This document shows, in pieces, positions 33,998 through 42,717 of a DNA stretch of 49,398 nt. Numbering within the stretch: position 1 is the first letter of the stretch; each line of letters begins with the position of its first letter. Source of the DNA: Methylotenera_A sp036676175 (GTDB lineage: Bacteria > Pseudomonadota > Gammaproteobacteria > Burkholderiales > Methylophilaceae). Under the pieces are notes generated by a model that saw nothing but the letters and a program-made list of their open reading frames with translations, was not told the origin of the DNA and did no database searches. Both the position numbers and the translations under genes were made by a program. The stretch lies in contig JAKFDL010000054.1 in assembly GCA_036676175.1 (NCBI GenBank), positions 1 through 49,398 on the forward strand. Direction: 5' to 3'.

Positions 33998-34396
33998 ATG
34001 CACACCAGTATTTATGCAGGTTTATGCGGGTTGCTTATGGCCTGGTTGGCGATGCAAACCATTAAAGCACGTCGTGCGAGTCGCGTTAAATTAGGCGACG
34101 GTGGAGATTATGCGCTACAAAGCGCTATGCGTGCGCATGGAAATTTTGCAGAATACATGCCAATTGTATTGATTCTGCTATTTTTGCTAGAGTACAAGGG
34201 TGCACCAGCTTTGGTGATTCATATTGTCGGGGCTACGTTTTTAATTGGACGCTGGTTACACGCGCAAGGGTTGTTAACTGACAATTTGCGTTATCGTATG
34301 CGCGGTATGGGCTTTACGCTGGCTATTTTAATAGGCCTAGCAGTGGCAAATATTTTACTGGCGGCTTTTCATTTATTAAAAAATCTAGTCTACTAA
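33998..34396 (+). CDS. MAPEG-family membrane protein
   Basis: Small integral membrane protein of about 132 aa with four helices. It matches the MAPEG family (eicosanoid and glutathione metabolism): RVKLGDGGDYALQSAMRAHGNFAEYMPIVL-type motif with an Arg-x-His-x-N-E pattern, and LHAQGL...LRYRMRGMGFT. Bacterial members may have glutathione transferase or peroxidase activity. A GTG three bases earlier is also possible, but the ATG is better placed for the AAAGG ribosome site. It follows metZ by 24 bases and is probably co-transcribed. Confidence 0.88.
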   Translation: MHTSIYAGLCGLLMAWLAMQTIKARRASRVKLGDGGDYALQSAMRAHGNFAEYMPIVLILLFLLEYKGAPALVIHIVGATFLIGRWLHAQGLLTDNLRYRMRGMGFTLAILIGLAVANILLAAFHLLKNLVY

Positions 34397-34415
34397 ATTT
34401 ATTATTTTAATCTTG

Positions 34416-35345
34416 CTATGCCAACGCTGAGATTTGCTGCTCAACCTGACCCAGCATCTCATAGCGCTTGCGATACATGCTGCGTTTCTTTGAATCAACT
34501 TCACTTAAGTCTTTAAGGACAGTATTGGCTTTTAGCTGGTAAAACCCATCATTGACGACAATGCCGTCATTATCTTTCCAAATCTCATCATAATTGGTTT
34601 TACTTAAACTCTTGTTCGATGACTTGAAATAAGCATGCCAATGATGACGATGCGTTTGATCGATAGCTAAAATTTTAGTGGCGCCGATGCGCGTTGCAAT
34701 CATGCGTAATATTGCAATTACAAAACTGCGCGGTCTTAGGCCATTAAAATCTTTAGTCATTTGTTTAATAATTTCGAGCGATTTTTCGCTGGGAATACCA
34801 CTATGTATGCCTTGAATGCCGCCTATGTATAGTACTAATTCTTTATTGTAATGGCCTAAACAGAACGCCACGGACATAACCCTTAAGCCTTCGTGAAAAA
34901 TATTCAGAACTATCTCACCTTCGCGCACAAACCAGCGTGGCTTATCAAGCACGATAGATGTATCAGGTGAAAAGGCATCTAAGTTTAAGATTTCTTTGGC
35001 CGAGCCATCTGATACATCTAGGAATTTCGGCATGTTTTTTAATAATGCATAGTGTTTGGCAATGCAAGAAAATCGCTGGGATGCGTCCCAGTCTTTATGA
35101 ATGTAGGGCCATACCAAGTTGCCTAATACATTAGGCTCTTGCTTAAAAATATTGCTATAACCTAATTGGTGAATTTCTGTAGAAAACGCTTCTATTAAAT
35201 CCCGATTTTTTCTAGCTTTTAAACAGAAAATCAATTGTTTATACAAAGAGCTAATGCTTTTTGAGGGATAGATCTCTCTGGCCACTTTAATTAAGTCGCT
35301 GGTGCTAAGGTGCATTGAGGGTTTAATTTCAGTCGACATTATCAT
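34416..35345 (-). CDS. VirK/YbjX-family (DUF535) protein
   Basis: 309-residue protein matching the VirK/YbjX (DUF535) family: ERFSCIAKHYALL-like DASQRFSCIAKHYALL, LYIGGIQGIHSGIPSEKSLEIIKQMTKDFNGLRPRSFV split over the centre, and HRHHWHAYFKSSNKS with DYDEIW-type NYDEIWKDNDG. Relatives are linked to virulence or antimicrobial-peptide resistance in enterics; the biochemical role is unknown. No signal peptide or membrane helix is seen. The start is uncertain: ATG at 35345 overlaps a TATAAT, and ATG at 35339 is equally possible. It is a lone minus-strand gene between MAPEG and gyrA. Confidence 0.85.
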   Translation of the reverse strand: MIMSTEIKPSMHLSTSDLIKVAREIYPSKSISSLYKQLIFCLKARKNRDLIEAFSTEIHQLGYSNIFKQEPNVLGNLVWPYIHKDWDASQRFSCIAKHYALLKNMPKFLDVSDGSAKEILNLDAFSPDTSIVLDKPRWFVREGEIVLNIFHEGLRVMSVAFCLGHYNKELVLYIGGIQGIHSGIPSEKSLEIIKQMTKDFNGLRPRSFVIAILRMIATRIGATKILAIDQTHRHHWHAYFKSSNKSLSKTNYDEIWKDNDGIVVNDGFYQLKANTVLKDLSEVDSKKRSMYRKRYEMLGQVEQQISALA

Positions 35346-35488
35346 TATAGTTATCGTGTTCTGGCAACATCATAAACGGTTATTGACAACTTGTTAAGTA
35401 AGTAATTTTTATTGAATACTTACAAATTTCTAGCAAGTGATTCACATGATGATAAAGCTTAATTTAGCGTGTGATATAGGCCTAAACA

Positions 35489-35497
35489 TGCTAGAAT
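35489..35497 (+). promoter_or_regulatory. gyrA: Possible extended -10 promoter for gyrA
   Basis: TGCTAGAAT is an extended -10 about 100 bases before the gyrA start. No good -35 is seen. A separate TTGACA at 35383-35388 with TTTTAT 18 bases later is a second candidate in the 253-base gap, which otherwise holds nothing recognisable. Confidence 0.35.
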
Positions 35498-35598
35498 TTA
35501 ACGATAAAAATGCATGGTAAAAGCAATCTAAATCTGAGTTGCTGCCACATCGAAATATGATTACACATATTGATTAAATACTCGTCACGGAAATACTA

Positions 35599-38142
35599 AT
35601 GGATCAATTCGCAAAAGAAACCCTCCCAATCAGCTTAGAAGACGAGATGCGTCGCAGTTATCTGGATTATGCCATGAGTGTGATTGTGGGCCGGGCGCTG
35701 CCTGACGTACGGGATGGCTTGAAGCCTGTGCACCGCCGCGTGTTATTCGCGATGCATGAGCTCTCTAACGATTACAACAAACCGTATAAAAAGTCTGCAC
35801 GTATTGTCGGTGACGTAATCGGTAAATATCACCCACACGGTGATACAGCGGTGTATGACACCATCGTGCGGATGGCGCAGGATTTTTCACTGCGTTATAT
35901 GCTGGTAGACGGGCAGGGTAACTTCGGTTCGGTCGATGGTGACAACGCTGCGGCAATGCGATATACCGAAATCCGCATGGCAAAAATCGCCCATGAATTA
36001 TTGGCTGATATTGACAAAGAAACCGTCGATTTTGGCCCTAACTACGACGGTAGTGAACACGAGCCGCTGATTATGCCAGCGCGTATCCCTAACTTGCTGA
36101 TCAATGGTAGCAGTGGGATTGCGGTTGGCATGGCGACGAATATTCCACCACACAACTTGAATGAGGTGTTGGACGCGTGTTTTGCGCTACTTAAGAATCC
36201 AGACACTGGTGTTGAGGAGTTGATCGAGTTAGTTCCTGCGCCAGATTTCCCAACTGCTGGCATTATTTACGGCACGGTAGGTGTGAAAGAGGGTTATCGC
36301 ACAGGTCGTGGCCGCGTGGTAATGCGTGGCCGTACACATGTGGAAGATATGGATAAAGGCAGTCGTCAGATGCTAGTGGTAGATGAGCTGCCCTATCAAG
36401 TCAACAAGAAAACTTTTGTTGAAAAAATTGCTGAGCTGGTAAACGAGAAAAAAATCGAGGGTATTTCTGATTTGCGTGACGAATCAGATAAATCGGGCAT
36501 GCGGGTAGTGATTGAGCTTAAACGAGGCGAAATTCCCGAAGTCATTTTAAATAATCTATACAAACAAACCCAGTTACAGGATACGTTTGGCATGAACATG
36601 GTGGCGTTACTAGACGGCCAGCCTCGCTTACTGAATTTAAAACAAATGCTAGAGGCGTTTTTACGCCATCGCCGTGAGGTGATTACTCGCCGCACTGTGT
36701 TTGAACTGAAAAAAGCCCGTGCGCGTGGTCATGTGTTAGAGGGTTTGGCCGTTGCATTGGCTAACGTTGATGAAATGATTGCACTGATTAAAGCCGCGCC
36801 GACGCCGCCAGAAGCCAAAGTAGACCTGATGGCTAAAGTTTGGAAATCAGGTGTGGTGGAAGAGATGTTGAAACGCGCTGCCATGCAAGCCTCGCGTCCC
36901 GAAGGCCTGAGTGTGGATTTTGGCTTGACGCCAAGCGGTTATAAATTGAGCGACGTGCAAGCGCAAGAAATCCTGCAGATGCGTCTGCAACGTTTAACCG
37001 GTTTAGAGCAAGACAAAATCGTCAGCGAATATAAAGAAGTGATGGATGAAATTGCTGATTTGCTAGATATTTTGGCTAACTCAACGCGTGTAACTACCAT
37101 TATTGGCGATGAACTGACTGAAATTCGTAAACAATTCGGCGATAAACGTCGCAGTGAGATTATCGAAAATACGCAGGACTTAAGCCTTGAAGATTTAATC
37201 ACACCGCAAGATGTCGTCGTCACGCTATCACATACCGGCTATGTGAAATCGCAGCCGCTAGATGAATACCGTGCACAAAAGCGCGGTGGACGCGGCAAGC
37301 AAGCTGCAGCAACTAAAGAAGATGATTTTATCGACAAAATGTTTGTAGCGAATACCCACGACTACATTTTATGCTTCAGCAGTTTAGGCCAAGTTTACTG
37401 GCTAAAAGTATACGAAGTTCCACAAGGCAGCAGGGTCGGTCGCGGCAAGCCGATTGTGAATTTGTTCCCTTTGAGCGAAGGCGAAAAAATTAACGCGATA
37501 CTGTCAGTAAAAGAGTTTGATGAAAACCAGTTTATTTTTATGTCTACCGCACTTGGTACCGTGAAGAAAACAGCCTTAAGTGAATTTGCGAACCCGCGTA
37601 AGTCAGGCATTATCGCCATTAAATTAGATGATGGCGATTATTTGATTGGTGCAGAAATCACCAATGGCAAAAACGATATTGTGTTGGTTTCTGATGGTGG
37701 TAAAGCGGTGTGGTTTACTGAAGATGATGTTCGCCCCATGGGCCGGGCAACGCGTGGAGTGCGCGGCATGAAGCTTGGCGCCAAGCAAAAAGTACTGTCG
37801 TTACTGATTGCAGATAGCGACCAGCAATCTGTATTAGTGGCCACAGAAAATGGCTACGGCAAGCGCACGGTATTGTCAGAGTTCCGTCATTCTGGCCGTG
37901 GCACGCAAGGCGTTAAAGCCATTGCTATCAGCGACAGAAACGGCTTGGCAGTGGCGGCTAAATTGGTGAGCGAGGATGATGAAATTATGCTTATCACGAC
38001 AGGTGGCGTGCTCATTCGTACCCGTGTGAAAGAAATCCGCGATATGGGTCGCGCTGCACAAGGGGTGACGCTGATCAACCTGGGTGAGGGCGAAAAATTG
38101 TCCGGCCTAGAAAAAATTGTTGAAACTGACGACGAAGAATGA
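35599..38142 (+). CDS. gyrA: DNA gyrase subunit A
   Basis: Breakage-rejoining subunit of gyrase, which introduces negative supercoils. 847 aa, slightly shorter than the 875 of E. coli. Catalytic Tyr122 (AAMRYTEIRM) is present. The quinolone-determining region reads HPHGDTAVYDT, with Thr83 and Asp87. The GyrA box is KRGGRGK (Gln replaced by Lys, as QKRGGRGK), followed by the six-bladed C-terminal DNA-wrapping domain to the acidic tail. It heads gyrA-serC-serA-pheA-hisC-aroG, a betaproteobacterial order. Confidence 0.97.
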   Translation: MDQFAKETLPISLEDEMRRSYLDYAMSVIVGRALPDVRDGLKPVHRRVLFAMHELSNDYNKPYKKSARIVGDVIGKYHPHGDTAVYDTIVRMAQDFSLRYMLVDGQGNFGSVDGDNAAAMRYTEIRMAKIAHELLADIDKETVDFGPNYDGSEHEPLIMPARIPNLLINGSSGIAVGMATNIPPHNLNEVLDACFALLKNPDTGVEELIELVPAPDFPTAGIIYGTVGVKEGYRTGRGRVVMRGRTHVEDMDKGSRQMLVVDELPYQVNKKTFVEKIAELVNEKKIEGISDLRDESDKSGMRVVIELKRGEIPEVILNNLYKQTQLQDTFGMNMVALLDGQPRLLNLKQMLEAFLRHRREVITRRTVFELKKARARGHVLEGLAVALANVDEMIALIKAAPTPPEAKVDLMAKVWKSGVVEEMLKRAAMQASRPEGLSVDFGLTPSGYKLSDVQAQEILQMRLQRLTGLEQDKIVSEYKEVMDEIADLLDILANSTRVTTIIGDELTEIRKQFGDKRRSEIIENTQDLSLEDLITPQDVVVTLSHTGYVKSQPLDEYRAQKRGGRGKQAAATKEDDFIDKMFVANTHDYILCFSSLGQVYWLKVYEVPQGSRVGRGKPIVNLFPLSEGEKINAILSVKEFDENQFIFMSTALGTVKKTALSEFANPRKSGIIAIKLDDGDYLIGAEITNGKNDIVLVSDGGKAVWFTEDDVRPMGRATRGVRGMKLGAKQKVLSLLIADSDQQSVLVATENGYGKRTVLSEFRHSGRGTQGVKAIAISDRNGLAVAAKLVSEDDEIMLITTGGVLIRTRVKEIRDMGRAAQGVTLINLGEGEKLSGLEKIVETDDEE

Positions 38143-38184
38143 TTTAAATTAAATTGGCTTAAATTAAACAAGGAAAAGTAAGCA

Positions 38185-39267
38185 ATGACAAAGATTTACA
38201 ATTTTGCCGCTGGTCCAGCGGTGTTACCAGAAGCGGTATTACAACAAGTACAAGCTGAGCTACTGGATTGGCATGGTGCTGGCATGTCGGTGATGGAAAT
38301 GTCGCATCGCGGTAAAGAGTTTATGAGCATTGCGGCCGATGCCGAGGCGGATTTACGTGAGTTGATGAATATTCCTGCCAATTACAAAGTATTGTTTTTA
38401 CAAGGGGGCGCCTCTGCACAATTCGGCATGATCCCAATGAATTTGCTGCGCGGCAAAAAAACTGCAGATTATTTAAATACGGGTGAATGGTCAAAAAAAG
38501 CCATTGCCGAAGCCAAAAAATATTGTGAAGTGAATGTGGTCGCCAGCTCTGCTGATAAAAACTTCAGCTATGTGCCACAACAATCTGCCTGGAATCTCAA
38601 TGCCGATGCGGCTTATGTACATTACACCTCCAATGAAACCATCGGCGGTGTGGAGTTGTTCTGGACGCCAGAGGTTGGCTCAGTGCCTTTAGTGGCAGAT
38701 ATGTCATCGCACATTTTGTCACGCCCAGTCGACGTAGCCAAACACGCATTGATTTATGCGGGTGCCCAAAAAAATATTGGCCCAGCGGGTCTAACGATTG
38801 TCATCGTACGAGATGACTTAATTGGCGAAACCTTGCCTGGTACACCTAATATGTACGACTATAAAATACATGCAGATAACGATTCGATGTATAACACGCC
38901 ACCTACTTTTGCCATCTATGTGGCGGGTTTAGTGTTTAAATGGCTTAAAGCCAATGGTGGTTTGTCAGCGATGGAAAAAACCAATATTACTAAAGCTAGC
39001 ATGTTGTACGATTATTTAGATGCGACTGATTTCTATCAGTGCCCGACCGCTAAAGAAAATCGTTCACGCATGAACATACCGTTTACGCTTAAAAATGAGG
39101 CGCTAGATGAAGAGTTTTTAAAGCAAGCTAAAGCACTGGGCTTGGTACAACTGAAAGGCCACCGCTCGGTTGGGGGGATGCGCGCTTCGATTTATAATGC
39201 CATGCCAGTTGAAGGTGTAAAAGTGTTGGTTACGTTCATGAAAGAGTTTGAAAAAAATAATAGCTAA
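38185..39267 (+). CDS. serC: Phosphoserine aminotransferase
   Basis: PLP aminotransferase for serine (3-phosphohydroxypyruvate) and pyridoxine synthesis. 360 aa. NFAAGPAVLPEAVL at the N-terminus, GGASAQF, the Schiff-base Lys196 (YAGAQKNIGPAG) and the C-terminal GHRSVGGMRASIYNA are family marks. The AAGGAAAAG ribosome site is clear. In serine-cycle or RuMP methylotrophs this gene supplies serine; the immediate neighbour serA gives its substrate. Confidence 0.97.
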   Translation: MTKIYNFAAGPAVLPEAVLQQVQAELLDWHGAGMSVMEMSHRGKEFMSIAADAEADLRELMNIPANYKVLFLQGGASAQFGMIPMNLLRGKKTADYLNTGEWSKKAIAEAKKYCEVNVVASSADKNFSYVPQQSAWNLNADAAYVHYTSNETIGGVELFWTPEVGSVPLVADMSSHILSRPVDVAKHALIYAGAQKNIGPAGLTIVIVRDDLIGETLPGTPNMYDYKIHADNDSMYNTPPTFAIYVAGLVFKWLKANGGLSAMEKTNITKASMLYDYLDATDFYQCPTAKENRSRMNIPFTLKNEALDEEFLKQAKALGLVQLKGHRSVGGMRASIYNAMPVEGVKVLVTFMKEFEKNNS

Positions 39268-39292
39268 TTTAACTAGATAACATAATTATAAA

Positions 39293-39310
39293 AATTGGCT
39301 GTAGTCAATT
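39293..39310 (+). repeat. Near-perfect 18-base dyad before serA
   Basis: AATTGGCT and AGTCAATT are inverted copies with one G-T wobble and a two-base centre, 20 bases before the serA TTG. It looks more like a protein-binding dyad than a hairpin; the factor is unknown. Confidence 0.35.
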
Positions 39311-39329
39311 AATTAGGGGAGGAGGCAGT

Positions 39330-40514
39330 TTGAGTAAATATCAAGTACTGGTTCTAAACAAAATAGCATCGTTAGGCACCAAACGATTACCAGCTGAGCA
39401 GTATGAGGTTGGTAGTGAAATTGCCAAGCCAGATGCTATTTTAGTGCGTTCAGCCAAAATGCATGAGATGGAAATCCCCCCTAGTGTACAGGCTATTGGT
39501 CGCGCAGGCGCTGGAACAAATAACATCCCCATTGCAGACATGAGTAAACGTGGCGTTGTGGTGTTTAACACACCAGGCGCGAACGCTAACGCAGTCAAGG
39601 AGCTAGTGTTGGCAGGCATGCTGATTGCAGCACGCAATATTGGCCCTGCCATGCGCTTTGTCGCAGGCTTGGAAGGCGATGATGCTACTTTATCTAAAGT
39701 GGTTGAAGAAGGTAAAAAGAATTTTGTCGGCTTTGAATTGCCGAATCGCACGCTGGGCATAGTAGGCTTGGGTGCGGTAGGTGGCATGGTGGCAGATACA
39801 GCGCTTAAACTTGGCATGAAAGTACTAGGTTATGACCCTGAAATCACAGTGGACGCAGCTTGGCGATTGTCTTCAGATGTAAAGCGGGTGATGGGTGTGG
39901 ACGACATCTTCAAACATAGCGATTTTATTACTTTACACGTGCCTTTAATCGATGCAACAAGACATTTGGTGAATGCAGAACGAATTGCCATGATGAAGCA
40001 TGGTACGGTGCTCATCAATTTTGCTCGCGAAGGCGTGATTGATGAGCAAGCGGTGATAGATGGCCTAGATAGCAAAAAACTGCGTGCTTATGTGTGCGAT
40101 TTCCCTACTGACCGGTTGAAATCTCACCCTAACGTAGTGGCATTGCCGCACTTGGGCGCTTCTACGCAAGAGGCTGAGGATAATTGTGCGGTGATGGTGG
40201 TGGATCAGGTGCGTGAATATCTAGATAACGGCAATGTGGCCAATTCGGTGAATTTCCCGGCAGTGTATATGCCACGTGAGGCGCCGCATCGGGTGGCGGT
40301 AGTCAGCCAGAATATTCCGAATATGGTTGGGCAAATTTCTACTGCGATGGCAGCAGCAGGCATTAATATTCATAATATGGTGAATAAGTCGCGTAACGAT
40401 ATTGCCTACACCATGCTGGATTTAGATAGCCCGGCACCGCAAGCTGCACTGAGTAAAATTAAAGCCATTGAAGGCGTGATGAATGTACGTGAATTACCGC
40501 AAAAACAGGAGTAA
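39330..40514 (+). CDS. serA: D-3-phosphoglycerate dehydrogenase (short form with ACT domain)
   Basis: NAD-dependent oxidation of 3-phosphoglycerate, first step of serine synthesis. 394 aa. The Rossmann motif is GIVGLGAVGGMVADTAL (143-159); catalytic Arg233 (NFAREGVIDE) and His274 (LPHLGAST) are present; an ACT domain is at about 322-390. The usual catalytic Glu position holds Asp261 (FPTDRL). The start is TTG, supported by a very strong ribosome site GGGGAGGAGG and the family N-terminus. It lies 62 bases after serC, giving a serine pair. Confidence 0.92.
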   Translation: MSKYQVLVLNKIASLGTKRLPAEQYEVGSEIAKPDAILVRSAKMHEMEIPPSVQAIGRAGAGTNNIPIADMSKRGVVVFNTPGANANAVKELVLAGMLIAARNIGPAMRFVAGLEGDDATLSKVVEEGKKNFVGFELPNRTLGIVGLGAVGGMVADTALKLGMKVLGYDPEITVDAAWRLSSDVKRVMGVDDIFKHSDFITLHVPLIDATRHLVNAERIAMMKHGTVLINFAREGVIDEQAVIDGLDSKKLRAYVCDFPTDRLKSHPNVVALPHLGASTQEAEDNCAVMVVDQVREYLDNGNVANSVNFPAVYMPREAPHRVAVVSQNIPNMVGQISTAMAAAGINIHNMVNKSRNDIAYTMLDLDSPAPQAALSKIKAIEGVMNVRELPQKQE

Positions 40515-40523
40515 TCGCCAACA

Positions 40524-41606
40524 ATGAGCGAGCAACTTAAACAACATCGTGACCAAATCGATACCATTGATGAGCAGTTATTAAAACTGGTCAATGAACG
40601 AGCTGCGCTTGCCCGTAAAATCGGTGGTTTAAAAGATGACGGTGTAATTTATCGTCCAGAGCGTGAGGCACAGGTTTTGCGGCGTTTACAAGCGCATAAC
40701 GAAGGACCACTGTCTGATGAGGCAGTGAGCCATATTTTCCGTAGTGTAATGGCCAATTGCCGTGCACTTGAGAAAGAACTTTCAATTGCATTTTTAGGGC
40801 CACTGGGTACATACAGTGAAGAAGCCGCGCTGAAGCAATTTGGCTTAGGTCGTCAAGCCGTTGTGTGTGGCAGTATTGATGAGGTGTTCCGTACTTTAGA
40901 AGCAGACCAGGCTGATTATGGCGTGGTGCCTGTAGAAAACTCGACTGAAGGCGCAATTGGCCTGACGCTGGATTTATTGCTGGCGAGCACGCTTAAGGTT
41001 TGTGGCGAAATTACACTGCCTATACACCATTGCTTATTATCAAAGCAGACCGATATCACAAAAATTCAACATGTTTTTTCGCATAGCCAATCGTTGTCGC
41101 AATGCCATGAGTGGTTAAATAAAACATTGCCTCGTGCAGTGCGCGAGCCTGTAACCAGTAATGCATATGCCGCACAAATGATTCATGACCTGGTTTCAAG
41201 CGATGACACTTTTGCAGCGGCGATTGCCAGCAAACGGGCTGCTGAGTTGTTTAAACTGAACGTATTAGCAGAAAATATCGAAGATGACGCTAAAAATACC
41301 ACTCGGTTTTTAGTACTAGGCAAACATGAGGTGGCCTCTTCTGGCCATGATAAAACATCAATTGTAATGACATCACAGAACAAACCTGGTGCGATGGTGG
41401 AGTTGTTAGAACCGCTGGCTCGCCATGGTGTCAGTATGACCAAGTTTGAATCACGTCCATCCAAACAAGGTTTATGGGACTACGTGTTTTTTGTGGATAT
41501 TGAAGGTCATCAACTTGATAAAAAAGTCAAAGCCGCTTTGCACGATTGTGAGCAACGCGCTTCTTTCCTGAAAGTGCTTGGTTCTTATCCAGTCGCTGTC
41601 GTTTAA
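40524..41606 (+). CDS. pheA: Chorismate mutase / prephenate dehydratase (P-protein)
   Basis: Bifunctional enzyme leading from chorismate to phenylpyruvate. 360 aa. Chorismate mutase AroQ domain at about 1-90 (LKQHRDQIDTIDEQLLKLVNER), dehydratase domain at about 95-272 (FLGPLGTYSEEAALKQFG, VPVENSTEGAIG, NTTRFLVLG) and C-terminal ACT domain at about 282-358 (KTSIVMTSQNKPGAM, ESRPSKQGLWDYVFFVD) for phenylalanine feedback. It lies nine bases after serA with hisC 16 bases on. Confidence 0.97.
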   Translation: MSEQLKQHRDQIDTIDEQLLKLVNERAALARKIGGLKDDGVIYRPEREAQVLRRLQAHNEGPLSDEAVSHIFRSVMANCRALEKELSIAFLGPLGTYSEEAALKQFGLGRQAVVCGSIDEVFRTLEADQADYGVVPVENSTEGAIGLTLDLLLASTLKVCGEITLPIHHCLLSKQTDITKIQHVFSHSQSLSQCHEWLNKTLPRAVREPVTSNAYAAQMIHDLVSSDDTFAAAIASKRAAELFKLNVLAENIEDDAKNTTRFLVLGKHEVASSGHDKTSIVMTSQNKPGAMVELLEPLARHGVSMTKFESRPSKQGLWDYVFFVDIEGHQLDKKVKAALHDCEQRASFLKVLGSYPVAVV

Positions 41607-41622
41607 GTATTAAGGTTTCTGC

Positions 41623-42717
41623 ATGAACATCAACGCCCCTGATTACATTCGCGCGATTGCGCCCTACCAAGGCGGCAAGCCGATTAGCGAGCTTGCACGT
41701 GAAATGGGGCTTGTTGAAACTGAAATTGTCAAGTTAGCTTCAAATGAAAACCCATTAGGTATCAGCCCTAAAGCGCAAATGGCGATTGAGGATGCCATTG
41801 CAGACATCTCACGCTACCCAGATGGAAACAGCTTTGCCCTACGAGATGCGGTGAGTAAAAAGTTTAATGTTAAATCCAATCAAATTGTATTTGGAAATGG
41901 CTCAAACGACATCTTAGAGCTAGCAGCACGCACCTTTCTTAATGCAGGTTGCGAGGCGATTTACTCGCAACATGCTTTTGCTGTATACCCACTCGTCACG
42001 CAAGCCGTAGGCGCGACTGGTGTGGTGGTGCCAGCTAAAAATTATGCACATGATCTAGATGGCTTTTTAAAAGCAATTACACCAAATACCAAACTTATTT
42101 TTATTGCCAATCCTAATAATCCGACAGGTACATTGCTTGAAAAGGATGCTCTGAAAGCCTTTATTTATAGTGTTCCCAAGCATGTGCTTATCGTATTGGA
42201 TGAGGCTTATGACGAGTATTTAAGCGCAGAAGATAAATCAGAAGCAATCAGCTGGTTGGCAGAGTTCGATAATCTTATTATTTCACGTACGTTCTCAAAA
42301 GCGTACGGCTTAGCTGGGTTGCGTATAGGTTTTGGACTGATGCACGCAGAGGTTGCTGATATGCTCAACCGCGTGCGCCAGCCGTTTAATGTGAATAGTA
42401 TTGCCCAGGTGGCAGCGGTAGCTAGCTTGGCCGATGACGATTTTGTCGCGCGCAGTTATGCATTAAACCGGGCAGGGATGGCACAGTTAACGCAAGGTTT
42501 TCAAAAATTAGGGTTAGAATATATCCCTTCACAGGCGAATTTTGTGAGTTTTGCGGTAAAAGATGCTGCTAATGTAAACCAAAAATTGCTACAAAATGGT
42601 GTAATTGTACGCCCGATTGCTAACTATGATATGCCGGGTTATTTACGCGTAAGTGTCGGATTATTCAGTGAAAATTCAAGATTTTTAGAAGTTTTAGAAC
42701 AGATTGTAAAAACATGA
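41623..42717 (+). CDS. hisC: Histidinol-phosphate aminotransferase
   Basis: PLP class I/II aminotransferase, 364 aa. SNENPLG, the phosphate site NGSNDILEL, NPNNPTGT, VLDEAYDEYL and Schiff-base Lys226 (SRTFSKAYGLAGLRIG) are all present. It acts in histidine synthesis; placed between pheA and aroG, this copy probably also transaminates aromatic keto acids. The stop overlaps the aroG start by four bases. Confidence 0.93.
   Translation: MNINAPDYIRAIAPYQGGKPISELAREMGLVETEIVKLASNENPLGISPKAQMAIEDAIADISRYPDGNSFALRDAVSKKFNVKSNQIVFGNGSNDILELAARTFLNAGCEAIYSQHAFAVYPLVTQAVGATGVVVPAKNYAHDLDGFLKAITPNTKLIFIANPNNPTGTLLEKDALKAFIYSVPKHVLIVLDEAYDEYLSAEDKSEAISWLAEFDNLIISRTFSKAYGLAGLRIGFGLMHAEVADMLNRVRQPFNVNSIAQVAAVASLADDDFVARSYALNRAGMAQLTQGFQKLGLEYIPSQANFVSFAVKDAANVNQKLLQNGVIVRPIANYDMPGYLRVSVGLFSENSRFLEVLEQIVKT

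Noticed and set aside
35346..35598. tRNA or small RNA gene in the gap before gyrA
   Set aside because: No cloverleaf or stable terminated structure could be found; only promoter-like elements.
35839..35861. Quinolone-resistance change in GyrA (Thr83)
   Set aside because: Thr at this position is the natural residue in several proteobacteria and Asp87 is unchanged; no evidence of acquired resistance.
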